Source: Myxococcales bacterium
GTDB taxonomy: Bacteria > Myxococcota_A > Bradymonadia > REDH01
NCBI GenBank assembly: GCA_020633625.1
Contig: JACKDJ010000020.1
Location: 27,406 to 91,405 of the forward strand
Direction of reading: 5' to 3'
Length of the DNA stretch: 64,000 bases
Shown here: positions 8,809 through 17,847 of the stretch, piece after piece
Numbering within the stretch: position 1 is the stretch's first letter
Layout: every line of letters starts with the position of its first letter
Notes under the pieces: generated by a model
The model's input: the letters and a program-made list of their open reading frames with translations, nothing else
Told to the model about the DNA's origin: nothing
The model's database searches: none
Made by a program: the position numbers and the translations under genes

Positions 8809-11511
8809 CTACCCCGCTCGGAGCTCCGACAGAAGCGCACGTGCGCGCGCCGCCTCTGGCGCGTCCGCGAGAATGCCCTCCAGAAGCTCCACTGCTTCGG
8901 CAGTGCGTCCGCCCGCGCGGGCAGACTCCGCCTGGCCCAGGCGCCGCTCCACCGCGATCCGCCGCAGCATCGAGTCGGCCGCCGACCCCGCGTACAGCGC
9001 GCCGCTGGATCGGACCAGCGCCTCGGCCGCCGCGAGCGACCCCGCCGCGATCAGCGCCTCGGCGTCCGGCTCCCACGCTTCCGGCGCGGCTGCCGGCAAC
9101 GGGACTCGGTGCCCTACGCTCGCAGCCGCCGGCGCGGGCTCGAGCTCGGAGAGTGCAGCGCCATACTCACGCTCGAAGGTCACAACCCGCTCCGCGGCCG
9201 GCCCGTCGTAACGCCGCGCGAACTCGCAGGCCAGGCCGAGCAGCCTGGCGTGGCTGGACTGTGCGAAGCGGGCCTCCGTTGCGGTGACGATACCAAACAC
9301 GACGTCCGCGCGTGCGTCCGCGCTGCGCCACGGTGTCTCGGGGAGGTATCCCATCCGGCGTGCGCTAGAGTGCTTGGCGCTCGCGTGCGAGGCCGTAACC
9401 AGGCCGTCTGCGTGCGCCTTGTGGTAGTGGGGGAGCCACGGGTACAGACGCAGGCGGGTCAGGATGTAGTGCGACCGCAGCTCGTGAAAGCGAGTCGACT
9501 CGAGATGTGCTGCGTTCTCCTCGAGGTCCTCCAGGCGAGTCCACGGGTTGAACAATAGGAAGCCGTGCGACGGGTAGCGGGTCGCAGAGAAGTGGCCGGG
9601 GTAGCGCTCCTCGAGCGCGCGCAGCGCGGCGATTGCGGCTAGGTTCTGGGCGACGGTGAGCCCCTTGTCGAGGCGATCAAGCTCCGGCTGGGAGAAGTTC
9701 TCGAACCCGATCAGGTAGTAGTGCGTCTGCCAACCGAGGCGACCGAGCGCCTCGACCGACTGTTCGATCGCCGGCCGGTGGCGCAGGAGCCAGTCTGGGC
9801 GGCACTGCAGCAGCAGCTCCTTGTCTCGCAGGCCTCTGCCAGCGATCGACTCCGTGAGCTGCGTCAGGTACGGCAGCGGGAACGTGTCGTGGACAACGTA
9901 CCGCCGGATCCAGGGCGCCTCGTGTGCAACGTGCTCCATGTCGGCGGCGAGCCGGGCTCCGATCTCCCGCCTCCACGGGACCACCGAGTAGTTTGCTCCG
10001 TCTGCGCAGAAGTTGCATCCGCGCAAGCGGACGCCAGCACTGGGAAGGTACTCGCCCGCTCCAGGGTCCGAGTATGCCAGAGCAAACGGGCACCCCGAGT
10101 TCACGGGGAAGCACCAGAGCGAGCGTCGCGCCGGCCCGTCGCCAAACGTCGTGTCCCAGTCGAAGACTGGCGCAAACGGCAGCGGCCGGGTCGCGAGGTC
10201 GGCTGTGACGAGCCGTCCCTCGAGCGCAGAGACCGCGCCGATCGCCTCCAGCGCGCGGACAAGCGCCTCCAGTCGGTCCGTGCCCGGGCCGCCGACCGGA
10301 TCGCGGTGCTCAGGGTGAAGGTGGTCCGCGGCCTGAACTTCGAGGACGCTGGCACCCCGGGCGTCGAGGGCGTCGCGAAGGCGCGGCGACGACAGCGTCG
10401 AGACCACCACGAGCGACGGAGAGGGGGCGTCCAGGTACGCGACGAGCTGCTCGACCGGACCGCTCGCCTCCTCGTCTGACCGGCCCACCCCGACGCGCAC
10501 CGAGCGAGCGTCAAACCCGAGCGTCAGCAGATCGCCCGCCAGCGCCGGCAGCGGGTTGCCCATGTACGACTCGTCGGCCGTCTCGACGTCGGCGAGGACG
10601 ACGGACCGACCCGAGATCGGTGGAGCCGACCGTCGCGACCAGTCCATGAAGAACGGGAGCTCCAGCGGCGCCTCGGCGTCGAGCAGCGTGGCGACGTCAC
10701 CTTCGGGTGAAGAGACGCGGACCGCTCCGAACCCGGGACGCACGCGCGCGCCCGGCACCAGGTAGGGCTCCACGCGCGCGCTGGGACGGCCGAGCGGGAC
10801 GGCGGCGCGGAGCACGAGCTCGTCGCCATCCCAGACCCCGTCGAGCTCGTATGCAAGGTCCTGGGACCAATACAGCGTCGGGCGGCCGAGCCGCTCCACG
10901 AGCCGCGCGGCTTCGTCGGCGTCGAGTCGTCGCAGCTCGTCGAGGACGACCTGCGCGATCGCGACGCTCGCCGCGCAGTCATATGCACACGGAGCGTGGC
11001 TGATCAGCGGCGAGCCCCCCGGAACCGCGACGTTGTTCAGGAGCAACTCCAGACGGCCTCGGGTGCGCAGGAGTGGCTCCAGATGGTACGCGGCGGCGCC
11101 CCGACGAAAGAACGGCGAGTTGGGTCCTTCGGCGTAGGCGCGGATGCAGCACGCGGGGTAGCCGAGCAGCTCCCCAAGACGGGCGAAGTCGGCGCGCTGC
11201 TCGTCACGCGGGCGTTCCACGCCGGTGACGCTAGCGCGTTCGAGCGTCAACGCCTCGGCGGCGACGTCGGGATCTCGCGCAACAAACACTGTCACGAACG
11301 AGCCGTGTCCGCGGCGGGCGCCGTCGAAGTCGAGCGCGTCGCGCTCACCTCCGCCATACGCCAGCGACTCATCGAACACGGCGGTCAACCCCAGCGACTC
11401 GAAGCGCAGACACATCGCGGCGGCGGTCTCCGTGGCGACGCGCTCTCGCTTCACGAGCCGTCGCTGGCCACGGCGCAGCAAGAACATTTCCGGATCGAGC
11501 TGCTCCGTCAT
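8809..11511 (-). CDS. DUF483-like / radical-SAM-like protein with split CX24CX2C motif
   Basis: A 900-residue protein whose function is unknown. The N-terminal part (about 1-240) resembles DUF483, with GYPACC at 117-122 and SHAPCAYDC at 171-179, a possible four-Cys metal site. The middle (about 380-760) looks like a radical SAM barrel with a GFENFS segment where many such enzymes have GVES. Its cluster motif is abnormal: C474, then 24 residues, then CNFC (C499, C502), as if about 21 residues were inserted into CX3CX2C. The C-terminal 100 residues are TPR-like helices. The ATG at 11511 overlaps the upstream B12-type radical SAM gene by 4 nt, so the two are coupled and probably act together. 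Confidence 0.8.
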   Translation of the reverse strand: MTEQLDPEMFLLRRGQRRLVKRERVATETAAAMCLRFESLGLTAVFDESLAYGGGERDALDFDGARRGHGSFVTVFVARDPDVAAEALTLERASVTGVERPRDEQRADFARLGELLGYPACCIRAYAEGPNSPFFRRGAAAYHLEPLLRTRGRLELLLNNVAVPGGSPLISHAPCAYDCAASVAIAQVVLDELRRLDADEAARLVERLGRPTLYWSQDLAYELDGVWDGDELVLRAAVPLGRPSARVEPYLVPGARVRPGFGAVRVSSPEGDVATLLDAEAPLELPFFMDWSRRSAPPISGRSVVLADVETADESYMGNPLPALAGDLLTLGFDARSVRVGVGRSDEEASGPVEQLVAYLDAPSPSLVVVSTLSSPRLRDALDARGASVLEVQAADHLHPEHRDPVGGPGTDRLEALVRALEAIGAVSALEGRLVTADLATRPLPFAPVFDWDTTFGDGPARRSLWCFPVNSGCPFALAYSDPGAGEYLPSAGVRLRGCNFCADGANYSVVPWRREIGARLAADMEHVAHEAPWIRRYVVHDTFPLPYLTQLTESIAGRGLRDKELLLQCRPDWLLRHRPAIEQSVEALGRLGWQTHYYLIGFENFSQPELDRLDKGLTVAQNLAAIAALRALEERYPGHFSATRYPSHGFLLFNPWTRLEDLEENAAHLESTRFHELRSHYILTRLRLYPWLPHYHKAHADGLVTASHASAKHSSARRMGYLPETPWRSADARADVVFGIVTATEARFAQSSHARLLGLACEFARRYDGPAAERVVTFEREYGAALSELEPAPAAASVGHRVPLPAAAPEAWEPDAEALIAAGSLAAAEALVRSSGALYAGSAADSMLRRIAVERRLGQAESARAGGRTAEAVELLEGILADAPEAARARALLSELRAG

Positions 11512-13460
11512 GCTTCCAACGGAGCCGACGCCCACGCTGCCAGTGTGGTCGTGGCGTCGCCGAGGATCGAGTCGGCGAGCGTCGCCGCGAGCCGGCGACC
11601 GGCTCCTTCGAACGCGGAGGCTGGGACGTCGGTCTTGAAGTACCAGACCGACAGGCCGCCGCGGTCGAACAGTCCGGCGCGATCGGCTTCTCGGCGCGGC
11701 CGGACCCCGAGCCGGACCCGCCCGCCCGCTCGCTCGAGCTCGATCTCGGCTGCGTCTGGTCGCGCATCGATCGCGGCGACGGTCCAGCCCTCGAGCGCGT
11801 CTCCGACCGACACGGGTCCCAAGGTAGTGCGCGACGGAGATGGCGGTGGCGAGGGCTCCGCCGAGTCGGTCGGGCCGCCGCGCTGCACCGCGGCCTCGAC
11901 GGGCCGCGGTCCGTGTCCCATCGCGGCCAGAGCCGCCTCGTATGCCTCTGCCTTCGTTTGGAACCGGGCGCGCATCGAGAACATCATCGCGCTCGTGACG
12001 CCGCGGAGCGGCGCGCGCGCGCCTCTCCCCGAGACCCACGCCTCGAAGAGTTCGTGCTCCTGGGTGCGAAGCGTCGGCTCGCGCTCCTCCCACGTGAGGC
12101 CGTCGATCTCGTCGTAGGTCATCGGCCCCATGAACTTCCGGAACTTGTAGTCGCCGTCGACCTCGCGCGAGCCGCGGATGCGGATCCCGTAGTGCTCGGG
12201 GCGCTGGGCGATCGGCGACTCTCCGACGAGGTAGAACGACGACGGCGCGATGTCGTCGATCGCGTGTGCATACTTGGCGAGCCACTCGGCGGTGTGCAGG
12301 TGGTCCTCGCGGCGCTCACCCGGAAACGCCGTGAGCAAGTTGACACGTAGCATGAGCTCGAGGCCGTGGGCCTGTTCGACGAGCTGTGTGGCGTGCTGTT
12401 CTCGATGCCCCTTCACCATCGCCTTGAGCACACGGTCCGAGACGGACTCCACGCCGACAGTGATCCCCACACAACCAGCCTCGGCCATCGCCTCCAACGT
12501 GCCGGGCTTGTTTGGTGCGACGCGGTAGGAGTCCGTCCACCGGATGCCGAGACGCGCTTCGCGGAGGGCCTCGGAGAGCTCGAGCGCGACGAGGTTGATC
12601 TGCGTGTCGAAGAGCATGAAGTCCTCGACCTGGTGGCGCTCCGCGAGCGTCGCGAGGTCGCGGACGGCCTTGTCGACCGACTTCTTCGTCTGCGTCCCGC
12701 CGTTCTGGCAGAATCCGCAGCGGAACTGACACCCGAACGTCGCGCTGTACGGCAGCACGAGACGGGGACCGAACCCGTGGTCGTAGCGCGGAAACCGGTG
12801 CGGCTCGGCTGTGAACGGGTCCTTGCGGTACAGGTCGAGGTCGAAGCCGCGGAAGTCGGGCGTCGGCCACTCGTCGGCGGCGGTGCGCGCCCGCCCGCGA
12901 AGCGGCTCGAAGCCGGCGTCCCAGCGGTCCCGCGCGACGTCGTCGACGACCTCGAACACCTGGCGCAGCTCGGCGGGTGACTCTGCGCCGGTGACGACAT
13001 CGAGGCCGCGCGCGCCGACCTCGTTCGCCATCTCCTGCATCCTCGACGCGCTGATGCCCCCGACGATCGTCGGTCGCTTCCAGCGAGCCTTCGCGGCCTG
13101 CGCGAGTACGAGCGTGATCGCGGCCTGTGTGTGCCTGTCGAGCGAGAACGCGATGATGTCGGCGTCGCCGAGGTCGACGCGCCCGAGGAGGTCGTCGACG
13201 AGCGCCTCGATCTCACCCGAGCGGGCGATTCCGCCTGCGTGCTGCTTGAGTGCCCACTCGTCGCCGACGAGCTCTGCACCGGCTGGCGGCTGTCGGTATG
13301 CGTCGAGCTCGAGGTCGGCGATTCGGACCTGGAACCCGATCGGGGCAATCGCCGCGGCGACGATGGCCGGTCCCTGGGGCGGGAAGCGATGCCGCTTCTG
13401 CTGCTCCGGCGCGAAGAAGTCCGGCGGCAGGATCATCAGGACGTTGCGTGCGGGCTGCAT
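11508..13460 (-). CDS. B12-binding-type radical SAM protein
   Basis: 650 residues from the ATG at 13460, which follows a GAGG-type binding site; an upstream in-frame start at 13520 is less likely. Residues 1-175 look like a cobalamin-binding Rossmann domain (LPPDFF start, PTIVGGISAS at 130-139). A canonical cluster motif C244-X3-C248-X2-C251 (GCQFRCGFCQNGG) opens the radical SAM domain, with ITVGVES further on, and about 150 C-terminal residues form an extra domain I do not recognise. Such proteins methylate unactivated carbons or phosphorus, or rearrange carbon skeletons; the substrate is unknown. It lies between the tryptophan dioxygenase and the DUF483-like partner. Confidence 0.88.
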   Translation of the reverse strand: MQPARNVLMILPPDFFAPEQQKRHRFPPQGPAIVAAAIAPIGFQVRIADLELDAYRQPPAGAELVGDEWALKQHAGGIARSGEIEALVDDLLGRVDLGDADIIAFSLDRHTQAAITLVLAQAAKARWKRPTIVGGISASRMQEMANEVGARGLDVVTGAESPAELRQVFEVVDDVARDRWDAGFEPLRGRARTAADEWPTPDFRGFDLDLYRKDPFTAEPHRFPRYDHGFGPRLVLPYSATFGCQFRCGFCQNGGTQTKKSVDKAVRDLATLAERHQVEDFMLFDTQINLVALELSEALREARLGIRWTDSYRVAPNKPGTLEAMAEAGCVGITVGVESVSDRVLKAMVKGHREQHATQLVEQAHGLELMLRVNLLTAFPGERREDHLHTAEWLAKYAHAIDDIAPSSFYLVGESPIAQRPEHYGIRIRGSREVDGDYKFRKFMGPMTYDEIDGLTWEEREPTLRTQEHELFEAWVSGRGARAPLRGVTSAMMFSMRARFQTKAEAYEAALAAMGHGPRPVEAAVQRGGPTDSAEPSPPPSPSRTTLGPVSVGDALEGWTVAAIDARPDAAEIELERAGGRVRLGVRPRREADRAGLFDRGGLSVWYFKTDVPASAFEGAGRRLAATLADSILGDATTTLAAWASAPLEA

Positions 13461-13542
13461 TCGACGCCTCGTGCGACCGCGTAGCGCGACCTCGCGCCAA
13501 TCGTAACCGTCCGGCGGCACGGCGGCAACCGGCCGGCGGAAG

Positions 13543-15030
13543 CTAGTGGCGCGGCGCCGTGATCAGCGACCGAGACGCCCACAGGGCCGGGAAGGACCGC
13601 ACCTCCCAGTCGGGTCGCTGGGGGCTGAGCGTCGCGCGAAGGTACGGCAGCCCTCCTCCGCCCGTGCCCGGACGCCCACCGATCATCACTTCGACGAACT
13701 GCATGTGAGCGCGCCGCCAGTCCATGATGGCCCCATCCAGGGCGAGGCATGCGTCCAGGAGCCGCGCCACTGCCGCGCGTGCCGCTCCGTCCAGCGCCCC
13801 GGCGCCGAAGCTGGGATCGCCCGCGAGCACAGCCGTCGCGGCGATCGACTCGAGATGTGTGAGCTGGGCGCCAACCGATTCCCAGACGCCACGCTCGTCG
13901 CCCGCGTGGTCGTTGCCGGCGCGGCCGCGTCGCAGCGCGGTCTCGAACAGGTCACGAAAGTTCGCCGCCGCAACGCGGTCCGCGAGGGCGCGCGCGCCGG
14001 TACCCGACGTGCCGGCCAGGAGCAGCGCATCGACCAGGTCGCGCAGCGTGAGCCCCAGCATGCGGCCGCGCACGAGCGCGAACTCGGCGTCCGGGAGCGC
14101 GGCGCGCAAGACTCCCGCCCCCCCACCTCCTTTGCTCGCGCGTCGCGAGCACTCGGAAGCGGCGGCGACGCTGCCCGTGTGGTGGGCCACGAGGTCGTGC
14201 AGCTCGCGATCCCGGATGGCGCCGCTCGCGTCCTCGGTCACGAAGCTCGCCAGGTGCCGCTCGCGCTGGCCTGAGAAGATCTCCAGCTCGCGGAACTGCG
14301 ACGAGCCGAAGCCGGACGCCGGATCGAGCCGCTGGCGGAACTCGAGGAAGCTCGACGGCGTCATCCGCTGGAGGATCGGGTACGCCAGCGTCGCGGTCGA
14401 CACGATGTGCGCGGCCCGACCCACTCGCTCGGCGCACATGTCGAGCTCTGGCGCGAGCGCGGCAAGGAGCTGCGGAGAGGCCGCGGCATCGTCTCCGGGA
14501 AAGGACCCGGCAACGGGGAGCTCGCGGATCCACGCGGCATATGCCGCCCCCGACTCGTCGGAGTCGAGCTCCGCGACGAGCTTGGAGAGCTCCGGCAAGC
14601 GCTCGAGTTGTCCCGGATCGCCGATCTTCGGTGGGACCGCCTCACCGCGCCACGCATAGCGGCTGTGCCGCAGACCGGAGATCGAGACTCCGCCCGCGGC
14701 GAGCGCTTGCCCAACGCGGCGGACCATGTCGTCGAGCTCGAACAGCGCGTGCCGGAACCAGACCTCGAAGGTCTGATGGACGGTGATGAACAGCACCTCG
14801 TCGTGCGCCCAACCGTCTGCCCCGACGGGCAGCTCGCGCGGATCGACCTCCGCGGCGTCGACAGCGCGACCGGCCGCCTGGCTCGGCGCGTACTGGGCCC
14901 ACGGCCACTCGCCGGGATCGGCCGACCGCGGCGCCGCGGCGGGAGGCGCGACCGACGTTACGAGCGCGGGGACGTTGATGTACGCGCTGTAGAGCAGCTT
15001 CGGCCGCGGGTCGGTCTCGGAGGTTGACAT
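13543..15030 (-). CDS. Long tryptophan 2,3-dioxygenase family protein
   Basis: A haem dioxygenase expected to open the indole ring of tryptophan to N-formylkynurenine. Family landmarks are HDEVLFITVHQTFEVWFRH (H85 matching the active-site His), SGFGSSQFRELEIFSGQ (R247, carboxylate-binding) and WRRAHMQFVEVMIGGRPGTG (H442, the haem ligand). At 495 residues it is far longer than the usual bacterial enzyme of about 280; extra sequence lies between H85 and R247 and again before H442. It follows trpS by 21 bp in the same direction. No formamidase or kynureninase gene is nearby, so whether it feeds catabolism or a specialised product is open; a relative with another indole substrate is possible. Confidence 0.85.
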   Translation of the reverse strand: MSTSETDPRPKLLYSAYINVPALVTSVAPPAAAPRSADPGEWPWAQYAPSQAAGRAVDAAEVDPRELPVGADGWAHDEVLFITVHQTFEVWFRHALFELDDMVRRVGQALAAGGVSISGLRHSRYAWRGEAVPPKIGDPGQLERLPELSKLVAELDSDESGAAYAAWIRELPVAGSFPGDDAAASPQLLAALAPELDMCAERVGRAAHIVSTATLAYPILQRMTPSSFLEFRQRLDPASGFGSSQFRELEIFSGQRERHLASFVTEDASGAIRDRELHDLVAHHTGSVAAASECSRRASKGGGGAGVLRAALPDAEFALVRGRMLGLTLRDLVDALLLAGTSGTGARALADRVAAANFRDLFETALRRGRAGNDHAGDERGVWESVGAQLTHLESIAATAVLAGDPSFGAGALDGAARAAVARLLDACLALDGAIMDWRRAHMQFVEVMIGGRPGTGGGGLPYLRATLSPQRPDWEVRSFPALWASRSLITAPRH

Positions 15031-15051
15031 CGTCTCGTCCCAGTTCGTGTG

Positions 15052-16008
15052 TCAGTCGATCCCGCACGCGCGGCGAGCGCGCCCAAGCACCGTACGGGCG
15101 ATCGCGCGCGCGCGTGCGGCACCGTCGAGCAGCACCTGCTCGACCTGGTCGGGGTCGGCCTGGAGCTCTCGTCGTCGCTCGCGCGCCGGACCAAACGTCT
15201 CGTCGATCTTCGCGATCAGCTCTTGCTTGGCGTGTCCGTAGCCAAACCCGCCCGCCCGATAGCGCGCGGCGAGCGCGGCTTGCTCCGCCTGTGAAGCAAA
15301 CAGCTTGTAGATCGCGAACACGTTGCAGGTGTCGGGATCCTTCGGGTCATCGAGTCCCTTCGAGTCCGTTTGAATCGCGCCGACCAGCCGCTTGAGCTCC
15401 TTGCCCTCTGCGAACAGCGGGATGTGGTTCCCATACGACTTCGACATCTTCTGACCGTCGATTCCCGGAACCGGGACCGGGGTGCCGAGCACGTAGGTCG
15501 GGAGCTTGAACGTCTCGCCATACATCGTGTTGAACCGACCGGCCATGTCGCGGGTCAGCTCGACGTGCTGGACCTGATCGCTCCCCACGGGCACGACGTC
15601 GGAGTCGTAGATCAGAATGTCCGACGCCATGAGCACCGGGTACGTGAACAGGCCGACCGACGCCGAGATACCGTGCTCCTTCTTCTCCTTGTACGAGACG
15701 GCCTTCTCTAGCAGGCCCATCCCCGTCACCGTCGCGAGCAGCCACGTGAGCTCGCAGACCTCGGGGACATCGGACTGCCGGAACAAGACCGCGCGCTTCG
15801 GGTCGAGCCCGAGCGCGAGGTACGTCGCGGCCACGTCGAACGTGTTGTCCCGCAGCGTCGCGGCGTCGTTGACCGTCGTCAGCGCGTGGTAGTTCGCGAT
15901 GAAGTAGAAGGCGTCGTCTTGCGCCGCGATGTGCTGACGGATCGCCCCGAAGTAGTTGCCGAGGTGAAGGTGGCCCGAGGGCTGGATTCCAGAGAGGTAG
16001 CGTGCCAT
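15052..16008 (-). CDS. trpS: Tryptophanyl-tRNA synthetase
   Basis: Class Ic aminoacyl-tRNA synthetase charging tRNA-Trp. The 318-residue protein has the ATP-binding HIGH-type motif PSGHLHLGN near the N-terminus and GQKMSKSYGN, with DILIYDSDVVPVGSDQVQH typical of TrpRS. Length is slightly short of the usual 330 but all core elements are present. It heads the unit trpS - dioxygenase - two radical SAM genes. A 168-bp gap separates it from the upstream ppx/gppA gene. Confidence 0.96.
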   Translation of the reverse strand: MARYLSGIQPSGHLHLGNYFGAIRQHIAAQDDAFYFIANYHALTTVNDAATLRDNTFDVAATYLALGLDPKRAVLFRQSDVPEVCELTWLLATVTGMGLLEKAVSYKEKKEHGISASVGLFTYPVLMASDILIYDSDVVPVGSDQVQHVELTRDMAGRFNTMYGETFKLPTYVLGTPVPVPGIDGQKMSKSYGNHIPLFAEGKELKRLVGAIQTDSKGLDDPKDPDTCNVFAIYKLFASQAEQAALAARYRAGGFGYGHAKQELIAKIDETFGPARERRRELQADPDQVEQVLLDGAARARAIARTVLGRARRACGID

Positions 16009-16176
16009 TTGCTCTGCTTCGATGAGGCCCCCCGTGCCCTATCCGCGGCCCTGAAGCCGGTCAAGGCGGGCGGCGAGTGGCGTGCCGGTCGCATGGCTCG
16101 CGGCCACAGCACCGCGGCGCACTGGCTCGTGGAGGGGCGCTCGGGCAGCGGCAAGCGTCACCGCGGCAAGGCGCGC

Positions 16177-17160
16177 TCAGGTGACGGGAGAAGACACCGC
16201 GGCAAGGCGACCCCAGCGGATCCCGCGGTCGCTCACCCGCAGCTCGTCGACGCCTGCGGCCTTCGCGATCGCCCAAAGCAGCCGCGCGCCGGCCGGGAAG
16301 ACGTCGGCCCGCTTCGGCTCCAGGCCGGCGACTTCGCGCCTGCGGTAGACGGGCAGCGAGCGCACCCGCTCGAACACATCCGCGAGCTCCGCCACCCCGA
16401 GCGCCATGCCGTGGATCCGTGACTCGTCCCACTCCGCGAGGCCGATCGACACGGCCGCCGCCGTCGTGACCGTGCCCGCGATGCCGATCAGCGGCGCCGC
16501 TCCGCGCGCCGCCAGGATGTCCCGAACGTCGTCGCGGCCGAGCTGCGCGGCGATCGCGGCGTCGATTCGAGCGACGTCCGCGTCTGCGATCGGGTCGGAC
16601 TCAACACAGCGCTCGGCGAGGCGAACGGAGCCGACGTCGAGGCTGACCAGTCGCGGCGCCTCACCCCTCCGCGCCAGGATGAGCTCCGTCGAGGCGCCGC
16701 CGATGTCGGCGACGAGCACGGACTCTTCGTGTGGGAAGGCGTCGAGCGTGGCGATCAGCGCGAGCGCCGCCTCCCGCTCTCCAGAGACGACATCGACCGT
16801 CGCGCCCAGCGCGGCGGAGAGCGCGGCGGCTGCGGCCGCTCCGTTCGAGGCGCGGCGGAACGGCGCGGTCCCGGTCGCGACGATCGCGTCGACGCCATGC
16901 GTGGCGGCGGTCTGCGCCATGCCGCGGAGCGCTGCCGCCGTTCGGGCGATCGGCTCATCAGCGAGCACTCCCGCCCGGTCGAGCCCCTCGGAGACGCGCG
17001 TGATCTCGGCGAAGTCGTCGACGCGGACCCACGGGTCGTCGGGACCGTCGCGCTCGGCGACGAGCATCAGGACCGTGTTCGACCCGATGTCGAGCGACGC
17101 GACGCGGCGGACGTCGGCGCCGAGCCGGCGCTCGCTAGCGTCGGACACGGAACTCCGCAC
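16177..17160 (-). CDS. Ppx/GppA family exopolyphosphatase
   Basis: An ASKHA-fold phosphatase that hydrolyses polyphosphate or pppGpp. Motifs are SLDIGSNTVLMLV, ATGTAPFRRASN, VVSGEREAALAL, VADIGGASTEL and IGIAGTVTTAAAV. At 327 residues it is the short form without the C-terminal HD domain. A GTG at 17160 and one at 17148 are both possible starts, overlapping the pal stop by 26 or 14 nt. It is the last member of the tol-pal unit. Sequence alone does not separate Ppx from GppA activity. Confidence 0.9.
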   Translation of the reverse strand: MRSSVSDASERRLGADVRRVASLDIGSNTVLMLVAERDGPDDPWVRVDDFAEITRVSEGLDRAGVLADEPIARTAAALRGMAQTAATHGVDAIVATGTAPFRRASNGAAAAAALSAALGATVDVVSGEREAALALIATLDAFPHEESVLVADIGGASTELILARRGEAPRLVSLDVGSVRLAERCVESDPIADADVARIDAAIAAQLGRDDVRDILAARGAAPLIGIAGTVTTAAAVSIGLAEWDESRIHGMALGVAELADVFERVRSLPVYRRREVAGLEPKRADVFPAGARLLWAIAKAAGVDELRVSDRGIRWGRLAAVSSPVT

Positions 17161-17845
17161 GCCGGTTTCTGGAGTACTCGGTGCTGACGGGCATCTCGGC
17201 GCCGTAGCTGACGACAGAGAGACGGTCGGCGCTGACGCCCATGCGTGTGAGGTAGTCGCGGACGGCGCGCGCGCGCTGCTCGCCGAGGGCGAGGTTGTAC
17301 TCGGTCGAGCCGACCGCGTCGCAGTGACCCTCGATCTGCGTGCGCCACGAAGGGTTTCGCGCGAGCTGCTCGGCGTGTGCGTTCAGCGTGCGGCGCGCGG
17401 CGTCGTCGAGGGTCGCGGAGTCGAAGCCGAAGTAGATGGGCGAGAACTCGTAGTTGGTGACGACCGGCTCGCCGGCGTTCCGGTCCTCGCGAACCTCGAC
17501 GATCGACTCGGTGATGTCGCGGACGCGGTTGCAGTCCTCGGCGTTCTCGATCGCGACCTGCCGCGCGCGGTCCGCTTGCAAGCGCGCGGCGTCGGCGAGC
17601 TGGCGTGCGCGCGCGTAGTCGCGATCCGCGAGCGCGGCCTCGGCCTGCGCCATCAGGTTGCGGGCGGCGCCGACCTCGGCGGGCGCGCACGGCTCGGCGT
17701 CGAGCGCGCCGTCTACGGCCAGCCGGGCAGACTCCATCGCGTCGACGGGGGGCTTTCCGCCGCAGCCACCGGTGATGGCGAAGGCGAGCGCGAGCGCGGC
17801 GGCCGCGACGACGCGGCCCAGACGTGTGGCGTGTGTGGTCATCAC
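17135..17845 (-). CDS. pal: Peptidoglycan-associated lipoprotein (Pal) with DUF4398-like segment
   Basis: An outer-membrane lipoprotein tethering the envelope to peptidoglycan. A signal peptide ends at a lipobox with Cys28 (ITGGCGG). Residues about 35-100 form an Ala-rich helical segment of DUF4398 type, and residues about 130-236 form the OmpA-like peptidoglycan-binding domain with YFGFDSATLDDAAR, IEGHCDAVGSTEYNLALGEQRA and the NRRAEF end motif. The DUF4398-like part is an addition compared with classical Pal. It lies immediately downstream of tolB. Confidence 0.92.
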   Translation of the reverse strand: MMTTHATRLGRVVAAAALALAFAITGGCGGKPPVDAMESARLAVDGALDAEPCAPAEVGAARNLMAQAEAALADRDYARARQLADAARLQADRARQVAIENAEDCNRVRDITESIVEVREDRNAGEPVVTNYEFSPIYFGFDSATLDDAARRTLNAHAEQLARNPSWRTQIEGHCDAVGSTEYNLALGEQRARAVRDYLTRMGVSADRLSVVSYGAEMPVSTEYSRNRRAEFRVRR

Positions 17846-17847
17846 GA

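Noticed and set aside
13461..13542. Precursor peptide for a RiPP beside the radical SAM genes
   Set aside because: The 82-bp gap and the 86-bp gap at 8723-8808 hold no small gene with a ribosome binding site, so a RiPP cluster is not supported within the window.
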